From positions 14,342,882 to 14,406,881 of the forward strand of contig NC_036454.1 in NCBI RefSeq assembly GCF_002775205.1: a stretch of DNA of 64,000 bases, read 5' to 3'. Of this stretch, positions 56,701-64,000 are shown one piece after another. Numbering within the stretch: the stretch's first letter is position 1; every line of letters starts with the position of its first letter. The DNA is from Xiphophorus maculatus. Taxonomy: Eukaryota; Chordata; Actinopteri; Cyprinodontiformes; Poeciliidae. Both the position numbers and the translations under genes were made by a program. The notes under the pieces were generated by a model, which worked only from the letters and a program-made list of their open reading frames with translations, had not been told where the DNA came from and did not search any database.

Positions 56701-59700
56701 TTTTCGGCCAATTAGTACTAATACGATCATTTATATTCCCTCGCAGTCCCTCAGGTAAAACGTGCAGCTCATATAATGAAGACATAAAAAGATGGCGTTG
56801 ACCAATAGATGTGGCTTTATCTGTCTGTGCAGCAGGGTGATCACACAGGACAGTGTTGAGGGCTGTAAGACCAGTGTCAGCGCCCTGGCTCTGTCTGACC
56901 GCTCAGACAGCAGGAAGAGGACCAGAGCATCTCTGCCAGCTAACGGAGTAGGAGGAAGGTCGGTTTGATTCTAACACATATTAACCAAAGTAACGCACAA
57001 TGAGGAGATACAGGAAATGTCTTCTCATTGATAGAAAAAAACTTAGATTATCTGAAGGTATTTGTATTTTTTATGTAAAAGAGTACCATGAATGTGTCTA
57101 ATAGTTTTTTTTTCATGTGGCAATGACACAGTTGAGGAGCAAATCCAGAGGCTATAGCCACTTGCACAGCGTCTTTCACTATTATTCACCAAACCTTTTC
57201 ACATTCCAGTGCAATTCAATGTGTTAGGCCAAAGTAAAGTGGCAAATAATGGCAAAGTCTAAGGAAAAGAATGCATGATTTTCTAAATATCTTGCAAATA
57301 AAAATCTGAAAGGCGTAGGCTTCAGTTGTGTTCTGCTACTCTGACTGGTTGTAGCTCATGCTGAAGGGTTTATCTCCACCAACTTTCAACTTAGCTCAAG
57401 CTCAGTTAGACTAGGAGAGCTTCTGTAAAGGGCATATTTAAGTAATGCTACAGATTCTCAATTGGCTTTAGGTCCGGACTTTGACTGGGCCATTCTAATA
57501 TGAATGTGTTCTGATCAACACCATTTCATTGTATGCCTTGTTGCATGTTTGGGGTCCTGGTCTGGCTGGAAGGTGCACCTTCACCACAGTCTAGCCTTTT
57601 GTCAGGTTTTATTTCAGGGTTTCCATGTGTTAGATTTCTTTTATAATTCCTTTAGTGTGTTCAGTCATGTTCTCTTGGATGGGAAAACATATTATACTTT
57701 ATTCAGACCCATGAACTACATCTGTCCTGTCCCAGTCTCTGTTTTGCAACACTGTCTTCCTGTCTAGAGTGTTATGAACAGGCAGCCTGCTGTGCCTCAC
57801 TAAACCTTCAACTGACTGGGATGGTTCATGGTTTTCATGTTTTTCTGTCCGTGGAATCTGTGGGGAAAAGCAGCTGTTCATGCTGTCTTCAGGCATACGG
57901 AGCTCATTCATCCACTTTGCTCCAGCAGAGACTTTCTCCCACAGCTTGAAGAAAACTCCAACCTGTTTTACAATTCTGACCAGCTTCCTTTTCCTTGCTA
58001 AAGAAACGTATCCTGACAGCATGAGGCTTCCTCTATCATGTGTCATTGTAGGATTGGTGTGCTGAAGATGAGAATTTTTCATTTTGCACACATCTGGTGA
58101 AAACGCAGTGTTTATATGCTGATGCTCCACCCTCCTTGAGGTCTTTGCAGAACAGCTGCAAAAATGTTTAAAAAATGATGTCTTTCCTTCAGCTTTACAC
58201 TTATCCACAACTTTGTATTAGTTTATGGCATAAAACTCCAGTAAGTACCACTTAGAAGTCTAGCTGCAACAAGACAAAATGTGAAAAAGTTAACATTTAA
58301 AAGTATGAATACTTCTGCAAGACGCTGTAGATCCCTGTGGAGCACATTAACAGCTTTCCTTCTCTCTACCAGCTCCCTGAGCCAAACCAGGCTGGTCAGG
58401 TCCCTAGGCAACCTGCATGTAGTGGCTGGCAACAGCGACCCAATGTTCTGTGAGCCGTGTGGCAGCCATAGAGACACGGCCAGTCTCAGAGCCAACACAG
58501 GCGCCCTCATCAACTTAAACGCAGCACAGGGACACCTGCAGGCAAGCTCCCTCAGACACACTCTGAGCCCAGCAGAGACCTGGGGCTGCAATTATATGCA
58601 AAAACATATTGCTGGCTTTTTACTTCAAAGACAGAGACATGTTTGGCTCCTCCTACTCAATGTTTCAGCTTTTGAATTTGTTGAGTTTCTGATGAGGCAG
58701 GGAGATTCATTTTTCCCTCTACATCAGGGGTCTCAAACTCCAGGCCTCGAGGGCCGCAGTCCTGCAGTTTTTAGATGTGTCACGGGTACAAAACACTGGA
58801 ATGAAATGACTTAATGACCTCCTCCTTGTGTAGATCAGTTTTCCAGAGCCTTAATGACCTAATTATTCTGTTCAGGTGTGGTGCAGCAGAGGCACATCTA
58901 AAAGTTGCAGAGTTTGTGACCCCTGCTCTACATTTTACAAGTGAATGTCAAGAGACATTTGGTATAATTTCTGAGTAGACCTATTAGCTTTCATACCTTT
59001 TATCAAGGGCCTGTACATTATATATAGTAAAATTCAGACACTTATTATTGGTGCACATAATTTACTAATGATCACCACAATGCAGCTCCTCTACTTCAAA
59101 AAACCTCCAAATAATTAATCTGTTCTTCAATGTTTAATGATAGAAAACAGGCAAAAATTCAACTCAGTTGTACTTTCACTGCACTATATTTTAATTTATA
59201 CATTCTACATGCTGTAGGCACATTACTATTTTGCACAGTAATATTATTGCTATGTATTTATTAATTATGTAGTTGCTCTCATTGACGTGGTCAGTCATTT
59301 GTATTTGAAAGCCCTCAACAAACTTTACATTGAATCAAGAAGTGAAACTGTTGCTTTGCCACTGCAGTACTGTGCCTAAAAGTATTAAAAATACGTTCTC
59401 AATTTAAATAAGGGTGTATGGACAGTGGATAAATATAAATGGTCCAAGATGACTTGATTTGTCCAGAAAAAAAACCCTGCATGAATGATTTTCATGCAAA
59501 AGAAAAAGAAATTACAAAAAACACAGCTGTAACATAATACCTTATTTAAAATAAGAAATGTTACTTGTTGAATATTAGGCCAATTAGTGGTTGAAAGTTT
59601 GAGTAGAAGGTGCCAAAAATGTATTTTTCTATTTAGATTCTAGCTGCCAGATGGATAGAGAAATCCCACCAGATTTCTCTAGTCAGAAGTCCAGAGACTC

Positions 59701-61018
59701 TGTTTACTCTTTTCTTTTGATTTGCATCGCAGTGCCTGAGCTACAATAAAAAAAAAAAAACTCGTATAGCCCACCACTGAAAGTTTATTTCGGTAATTAT
59801 GTCAAAAAGTGAAACTAGTTAATGCTCCTACTAATTACACACAGTGATTCAAACCCAAAAGTTGTTTTCTCAGAAAATGACATAACAGAAGACTGAAGAA
59901 TATAAAGGACAGGAAAATAAAGAAGCTGGCTGTCCAAAGTGCTTAACCCAGGCATATTCGTGGAAAGTTAAATGGAAGGAAAAAGTGTGATAGAGAAACA
60001 AACAGGATCAACAGCAATAGCTGCAGCCTTGGGGCAGCTATTGCTGAGGGTTGTGGGGCAAAGCCCACACAAGACGGACCCACACACAGATTTAACGCCT
60101 CCATGCCAGACTGCGTTGATGCTGTAATTCATGCAAAAACAGCGTTAAAGTATTTAGAGCAAATACTGTACAGTGTATTGACATTTCACACTAGGTCCAC
60201 ATTTATGCATTAAGTTTCCTCTCCTTAATAACTTTGTGAAATTCTCCAATTTTCAGGGAAACTGAATTATAGCCTTTTAATTGCTGCAAGCCAGAATAAT
60301 CTCAATTAAATAAATACTTAAAATGTATCTAGTGTCTATCATGAATCAGAGTTTCACTTTTTGAAATTAATTCCTGGAATAGGTTATTTTTTCAATGCTG
60401 TTGGAATTTATGAAAATGCTGATGGACTAATTTAATAGAGTATCTCTATAAAATATGATCTTTCTTACTCTGATTAAAAATGAGGCGTTAGAGAAAAATG
60501 GCTTCTCAAGATTCCACTAATCATGCAAACGTTTTCTCTGTACTTTACAGCATAAATCTCTCCCTAACATGCCTGTAAACTCTAAAATGTCCCATGCCAA
60601 CACTTAAACTCTTAATGTGCAAAAGTCTCTCGTCTGCAACTTTCTGAATCTTTTCTTGCCCGTTTCTACGTCAGCGTCTTTTAGATTTCGACTGGCTATG
60701 GCTTTTCTCGACTTTGCTGCTCACTGTGTGATCTGCCTGTGGCCATCAGCCACTTGTAGTCGTATTTGGCATCCTTTACTTGTGCTCCATTGCCATGCTC
60801 ACCTTTCCATCTGTTCGTCTTTCTTCCACGCAACAGACCCGCTGTGTCACGAGGACGTAAAGCTCGCAGCTCTTTGCAATCAATTAGATTTTCCAGGCTA
60901 TGGTATCTATCCTCATTCCTATTCAATTTGCTGCCTTTTGTAATAGCTTTTCCATGACATCTCTAGATAATTATGTATTTTTTTTCTTCTCTCATAGTCA
61001 CTCCATACCCAAAGCTAG
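44795..61018 (+). CDS. cdc14b: dual-specificity phosphatase CDC14B
   Basis: Proline-directed Ser/Thr phosphatase of the CDC14 family, acting in mitotic exit, DNA-damage response and, in zebrafish, cilia formation. Exons: 44795-44903, 46045-46135, 48373-48448, 48942-49034, 49147-49223, 49667-49733, 49823-49973, 50063-50293, 50391-50529, 51908-52073, 52205-52302, 56833-56958, 58373-58541, and probably 60998-61018. All phases fit, giving about 537 residues. The basic N-terminus [17 protein letters not shown] matches CDC14B, whose N-terminus targets the nucleolus. The catalytic P-loop HCKAGLGRTG is split by intron 8 (Cys in exon 8), and the acid loop is [21 protein letters not shown] and GCKTS follow. 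Some segments ([33 protein letters not shown]) read more like CDC14A; synteny with habp4 and prxl2c favours cdc14b. The final donor is GC rather than GT, so the last exon is less certain. Confidence 0.92.
45379..45401 (+). promoter_or_regulatory. cdc14b: RFX X-box-like motif upstream of the second first exon
   Basis: GTCCTAGCAAC (45379-45389) resembles the X-box of ciliary genes (GTTGCCTAGCAAC type). A second half-site, TTGGCAAC, follows at 45394-45401. The motif lies about 440 bp before the alternative ATG. Around 45470-45530 there are also CCAAT words, a YY1-like AAATGGCGG and a GC-rich stretch, so this is a plausible second promoter. Confidence 0.42.
45832..45898 (+). CDS. cdc14b: alternative first coding exon of cdc14b (CDC14A-like start)
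   Basis: ATG at 45832 opens 22 codons, [20 protein letters not shown] then IK, and one base before a donor, GTATGTT. This is exactly the phase of the first exon at 44795-44903, so it splices in frame to exon 2 and gives [14 protein letters not shown]. Human CDC14A has GACEFMKDRLYFATL at the same place. The short start lacks the basic nucleolar-type N-terminus. The support is sequence only: phase, donor and resemblance. Confidence 0.72.
46136..48372 (+). other. cdc14b: cdc14b intron 2
   Basis: A 2.2-kb AT-rich intron with no gene or clear transposon. It contains the 14-bp perfect palindrome CAATCTGCAGATTG at 46443-46456. Confidence 0.7.
50530..51907 (+). other. cdc14b: cdc14b intron 9
   Basis: AT-rich and without recognisable genes. 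It carries the perfect hairpin at 51092-51126 and a short GT run near 51704-51722. Confidence 0.7.
51092..51126. repeat. perfect hairpin, 15-bp arms
   Basis: CAATATGCACATATT (51092-51106) and its exact inverse (51112-51126) flank a 5-base loop. Confidence 0.93.
53487..53525. mobile_element. fragment of a 'gggctgtatgacatt' MITE
   Basis: TAGGGCTGTATGACATTAGG followed by CATGCGATATA matches the opening of a frequent fish MITE (GGGCTGCACGATATT type). The other end was not found. Confidence 0.3.
54645..55332 (+). mobile_element. Tc1-like transposon relic in cdc14b intron 11
   Basis: The plus strand at about 54885-54925 reads GTGAAACATGGTGGGGGCAA and onward, that is [13 protein letters not shown], the conserved Tc1 transposase segment normally KHGGGSIMLWGCF. 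The ends (GTCACTTGCAGAGGTTCTCC near 54650, ACACCTTTGCAAGGTATTGC near 55320) are degenerate terminal repeats. Stops and deletions rule out activity. Confidence 0.68.
56209..56290. mobile_element. second Tc1 subfamily terminal fragment
   Basis: TACAGTTGAAACCAGATATTTG resembles the CAGTTGAAGTCGGAAGTTTAC end of salmonid/cyprinid-type Tc1 elements. Only this end is recognisable. Confidence 0.35.
57165..58330 (-). mobile_element. near full-span Tc1-like relic in cdc14b intron 12
   Basis: The left end TTGCACAGCGTCTTTCAC and the right end TACTTCTGCAAGACGCTGTA are inverted versions of each other. Antisense transposase phrases run in family order: GATTCTCAATTGGCTTTAGG, GACTTTGACTGGGCCATTC, CTGGTCTGGCTGGAAGGTG, CTGACCAGCTTCC. 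About 1.17 kb, shorter than the usual 1.2-1.6 kb, with many stops; the minus-strand 169-codon frame (58208-57699) is not the transposase frame. The element ends about 40 bp before exon 13. Confidence 0.75.
58725..58925. mobile_element. hAT MITE with intact 8-bp target duplication (201 bp)
   Basis: The left end CAGGGGTCTCAAAC and the right end GTTTGTGACCCCTG are inverted repeats with one mismatch. The flanking octamer CTCTACAT is present exactly on both sides (58717-58724 and 58926-58933), the signature of a hAT insertion. No coding capacity. It lies about 180 bp after the likely end of cdc14b exon 13. Confidence 0.88.
60013..60045. repeat. perfect hairpin, 12-bp arms
   Basis: AGCAATAGCTGC (60013-60024) and its exact inverse (60034-60045) flank a 9-base loop, in cdc14b intron 13. 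Confidence 0.9.
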
Positions 61019-61518
61019 AGCTCCTCTCCTCCGGTAAACCTGTGAACCTGGAAAAATGCGAAGATATCCAATCTGTTTTGGAGAAAGGCTGGCATGAATC
61101 TCAACTTGGTGTGAACGTTTACTGCAGAGGAACAAGATGGTTTTATTTTTTTTAACAAAAACACTGCATCATTAAATTTTAATTGTGTTTGTTTTTACTT
61201 ACTGAATCATTCAGCTAAAATGTCTGAATTATCGGCAACCACAACTAGTATAACAAGTGTAAAGCTGAGAAATTATTGGTTCACACAATCATAGCATGAA
61301 GTACTGTGCACCGTCATACTGCCATTCAGCATGTTTTGGACGAGGCCTGTCATTTGGTCACCTTTTCAGCTCCTTTATTTCAAAGCTGTACATGTGTCAA
61401 CATTTAATATACGGTTTGTATATTGTAAATATTTTGTACTGTTAAAATCATGTCATGAAATGGTCCCAACGGGGCCTTTTCTCTTTATAATCCTAGAAAA
61501 ATATGAATTTTAAATAAA
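60998..61518 (+). other. cdc14b: cdc14b terminal exon and 3' UTR
   Basis: A strong pyrimidine tract and TCATAG acceptor end at 60997. Joined in phase 0 to exon 13, translation adds SLHTQS and stops at TAG 61016-61018. In the other frame the exon is open to 61153, so a different upstream donor would give a longer tail. AATAAA at 61513-61518 is the likely poly(A) signal. Confidence 0.5.
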
Positions 61519-61620
61519 TGTACTCCCAAATGAATCTAGCTTCGTTTTTGCACAACATGGTTAGTTACAGTGGCCCTCCCCAAAAAACAAAACTATGGTG
61601 GGCTGCATTAATATTCCTCC

Positions 61621-61646
61621 ATTTGGGGACATTTCTGTCCCCAAAT
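61621..61646. repeat. perfect hairpin, 11-bp arms
   Basis: ATTTGGGGACA and its exact inverse flank a 4-base loop. It lies in the 376-bp gap between the poly(A) signals of the convergent cdc14b and habp4 genes. Confidence 0.9.
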
Positions 61647-61894
61647 CTTGTTACACTAGTTGAAACCGCATTTCAGGTTTTCATTAGTTTAGGCCATATT
61701 CTTCAAAACCCAGGCTCAAATTTCATTGTTATGAACCGATAACATAAGTTTGACTGTTTGAAAGCAAATCTTGACGTAAACTGGATGCCAGTTTGAGATG
61801 CACCTGAATTTTGGTTGAAATCCCCAAATCTGGCAGTGATGCCATTGTTACCAGATATTTGTACCAGAAGATGAAAAGTAATTTTGCAAAAGCG

Positions 61895-61900
61895 TTTATT
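61895..61900 (-). terminator. habp4: habp4 poly(A) signal (AATAAA on minus strand)
   Basis: TTTATT on the plus strand lies 73 bases beyond the habp4 stop in the direction of transcription. Confidence 0.7.
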
Positions 61901-61972
61901 GAACAGTGTTACAAGTGCAACAGAACATTAAGAACAGAAATGTGAACAGTTTAGTTGAAGGCGACAAGTCAG

Positions 61973-62904
61973 TCATTTTCCTGCAGTGAGGGCCGGAAAG
62001 TCTTCTGGGTCATCAGGATCAGGCGCCATCTCATCCTCCTGAATCGATGGAAACAAAAATCAGCTACTTGTTTTCAGGTGGAATAAAATCTACATGATAA
62101 AACATTTTAATATTAGACACACTGATCATTTAAGAGCCATCTGGTTGTGGGAGTTGATAACATACCCTTTCATAAATGGGTCTGGCTTTTTCTGGGCGAA
62201 CGCTTTGACCACCTCGAGCTCCTCTTCCTCGGCCGCCACGACTCGGGCGTCCAAGAGTCCCAAAGTTTATGTCCAAGAGAGTGGTGATGACATTCATTGA
62301 CCTGCGAAAGAAGTTTCCATCTTCCTCAATCTCCTCTACCGTCTCCTTTGTGTTCTGAAATATTGGACGCAAATGCATTTTAGACAAATGTTTGGATTTA
62401 CAAAAATGTTCCCTTCGGTGTGTAATACAGTAACATTTACAGTCGTTATTAAATCATGGTAAAATCTGTTACATGTTAGTGTAAACGTTAGTGTAGTGTT
62501 TATTCGTATGCATTTTGTTGTTGCACCCTTTTTCCAAACCAGATGTACTTTTCAACCTCAGAACACTAAGCACGCCACCCAATAATGACAATGTGAAAAA
62601 TAAAAACCACAAGACATCACAAGTACATACATATTCACAGTCTTTGTTGCACCTTTGTTCTCAAGAACAGCTAAAAGGCTATAAGGCTGTTCTTGAGAAT
62701 CCATCTTGGCACACAACTGTTTGTTAAAATTAAATGTGAAAACCCGCATAAGTCTTTGCTTTAACTGGTTTGATTTAAAAATAAATAAAACTTATCATTT
62801 AAACACACTTTACTGCATTAGATCAAAAGCAACGTTTTCAGAAGCGTTACTTTTGATCTTGTGTCAAAAAAAGCCTTTTTAAATATCTAGAAATTATTCC
62901 CTGG

Positions 62905-62953
<49 letters not shown>

Positions 62954-63907
62954 GAGCAGTAATTGTTTATGGGGCTTTGACTGCAGTGACACCCCTTTAT
63001 CAACAAAATATTGATACTTTTAGGTCCAAACCACCACATCCCTAATTCATGGTGAACCTGTTCATCTAAAGGAACACTGCCAGAAACAAGCCGTCCACTC
63101 AGGATTACAGTAAAAAGGTAACGCTTTCTATGTGTGCATGTGTGTAATTAAAACACACTCCACTCAGGCTGTGTAGTTTCAAGCATCCCATGATTCTCAC
63201 CTCCAGGTGCTTGGACTGGTGAATGACCTTTGCTTTAGAGGGAATCTTATCCTCTGCTTTGCGGATATTAAACTCCACTTTGGGACGGTTCTCCTCCTGA
63301 ATGGCCTTCCACTCATCCAGGGTCATCTCCATTGCAACCTGGACCACCATCTCATTGTCCTCATCTGTCACTCTGTTAAATGAAGCCAAACAACTTCAGT
63401 CCACTTTATTACAACTCTTAGTATTCATGTAAAAACCTTGGGCACACAGTTTACTCACCGAGTTAGATTCTCCTCCTCCAAAGTTGATTGTGGCTCCTCA
63501 GCTTTGGCACCAGCATCACTTGTCACCTCCATCATTTCACTTCAGAAAAAGAATTAATTAATTAAATTGAAGGCATGTACTGCACTGAAGTACCACAGTT
63601 TACTTCGTTAAAGTTCACTGACCTTGGCGCTTCCACAGCACTGCCCCAGTTCCATGGTCCTCTGCCTCCTCGTTTTTCTTCTGACGAGATCCCTCTGCAA
63701 CCGTTACATTATGATCCACCATCCACAACGCTTAAACCTGCCAAATGAATCTTGAATATACAGCCTTACGTTCCATCATGTCGATCATATTCTCTCTTGC
63801 CTCTCAGATAAAAGTCATCAGAGTTTCTTCCCCCACCTCCTCTCGCTCCTCTTCGGCCTGTGAATCCCCCTCTGCTGCTGAAGGCAGAGGCTTCATTATA
63901 GGATGGC
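61973..63907 (-). CDS. habp4: hyaluronan-binding protein 4 / SERBP1 family (3' five exons, 5' end outside window)
   Basis: Ribosome- and RNA-associated protein of the HABP4/SERBP1 family, which binds the ribosome and mRNA. Exons on the minus strand: 63907-63770, 63694-63623, 63539-63459, 63372-63201, 62354-62166, 62038-61973, all GT-AG with matching phases. In order they encode an RG-rich block and [25 protein letters not shown]; an acidic linker; the hallmark [20 protein letters not shown] with [27 protein letters not shown] followed by [11 protein letters not shown]; and the end [15 protein letters not shown]. The sequence is closer to HABP4 than SERBP1 in the DDPEDFPAL end and in synteny. 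The N-terminal half lies beyond 64000. It is convergent with cdc14b, as in human. Confidence 0.93.
62658..62699. repeat. perfect hairpin, 14-bp arms
   Basis: TTCTCAAGAACAGC (62658-62671) and its exact inverse (62686-62699) flank a 14-base loop, in the habp4 intron between 62355 and 63200. Confidence 0.92.
62820..62859. repeat. hairpin, 15-bp arms with one mismatch
   Basis: AGATCAAAAGCAACG (62820-62834) pairs with 62845-62859 except at one position. It is 120 bp from the previous hairpin in the same habp4 intron. Confidence 0.88.
62909..62946. repeat. (TA)n microsatellite
   Basis: About 38 bp of TA repeats in the habp4 intron. Confidence 0.95.
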
Positions 63908-64000
63908 CTGGAAACCAGAAGAACAGTTCAATGCAATGCTTCTCAAACTGTGCAGGCCACATCTGAAGCTGTCTATAGTACCCATAGAACTTGTATAAAT

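Noticed and set aside
57699..58208. 169-codon minus-strand frame
   Set aside because: Lies in the Tc1-like relic but in the wrong frame for its transposase; no domain.
58223..58591. 122-codon minus-strand frame across cdc14b exon 13
   Set aside because: Antisense shadow of the coding exon and transposon end.
44795..61018. Assignment of the phosphatase as cdc14a
   Set aside because: Several blocks look CDC14A-like, but the first exon is CDC14B-like and the habp4-cdc14b-prxl2c order matches human CDC14B.
1..64000. CRISPR arrays, operons, phage or bacterial systems
   Set aside because: Spliced vertebrate genes throughout; the tandem array at 30.4-32.0 kb has long diverged units, not direct repeats with spacers.

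Overview
The window is vertebrate nuclear DNA, almost certainly from a teleost fish. The genes have canonical GT-AG introns and well conserved vertebrate proteins. The non-coding DNA is AT-rich and carries decayed Tc1-like elements, hAT MITEs, a LINE fragment and simple repeats typical of fish. I cannot name the species. All gene calls rest on reading exons by eye and comparing them with vertebrate proteins I know; no search was run.

Four genes are supported. (1) fbxl17 on the minus strand: five coding exons (38460 down to 35733), a probable 5' untranslated exon near 39539-39960, and an intron running at least 35.7 kb to the left edge; the remaining leucine-rich-repeat exons were not found. 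(2) prxl2c (aaed1) on the plus strand, complete in six exons (40848-42839), head-to-head with fbxl17. (3) cdc14b on the plus strand (44795-61018): thirteen exons whose phases all fit plus a probable terminal exon, and a second, CDC14A-like first exon at 45832-45898. (4) habp4 on the minus strand (63907 down to 61973), the five 3' exons only, convergent with cdc14b; its 5' end lies beyond the right edge. The order habp4 - cdc14b - prxl2c is the same as on human chromosome 9q22, which supports calling the phosphatase cdc14b although parts of it read like CDC14A.

Layout: 1-35.7 kb is fbxl17 intron 5 (or flank), with no convincing gene apart from a possible terminal exon at the left edge. It holds candidate conserved non-coding blocks, a tandem array with dimeric higher-order structure (30.4-32.0 kb), an inverted pair of LINE fragments (32.9-33.1 kb), a CTCF-type motif (34.31 kb) and Tc1 relics. 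35.7-40.0 kb is the compact 5' half of fbxl17; its intron 1 contains a hAT element nested in a Tc1-like relic. 40.0-40.85 kb is a shared promoter interval with a 144-bp GT/CT microsatellite. 40.85-42.9 kb is prxl2c. 42.9-44.8 kb is intergenic with another Tc1 relic. 44.8-61.5 kb is cdc14b, with Tc1 copies in introns 11 and 12 and a hAT MITE just after exon 13. 61.5-64 kb is the gap between the convergent 3' ends plus habp4.

The most unusual things are: the dual first exons of cdc14b with an RFX X-box-like motif upstream of the second one; an excess of perfect short hairpins (arms of 11-16 bp, loops of 2-14 bp) scattered through the introns; and the transposon-flanked 3' end of cdc14b, where either a GC-AG splice or read-through into a MITE must set the C-terminus. 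No new biochemical system is claimed.
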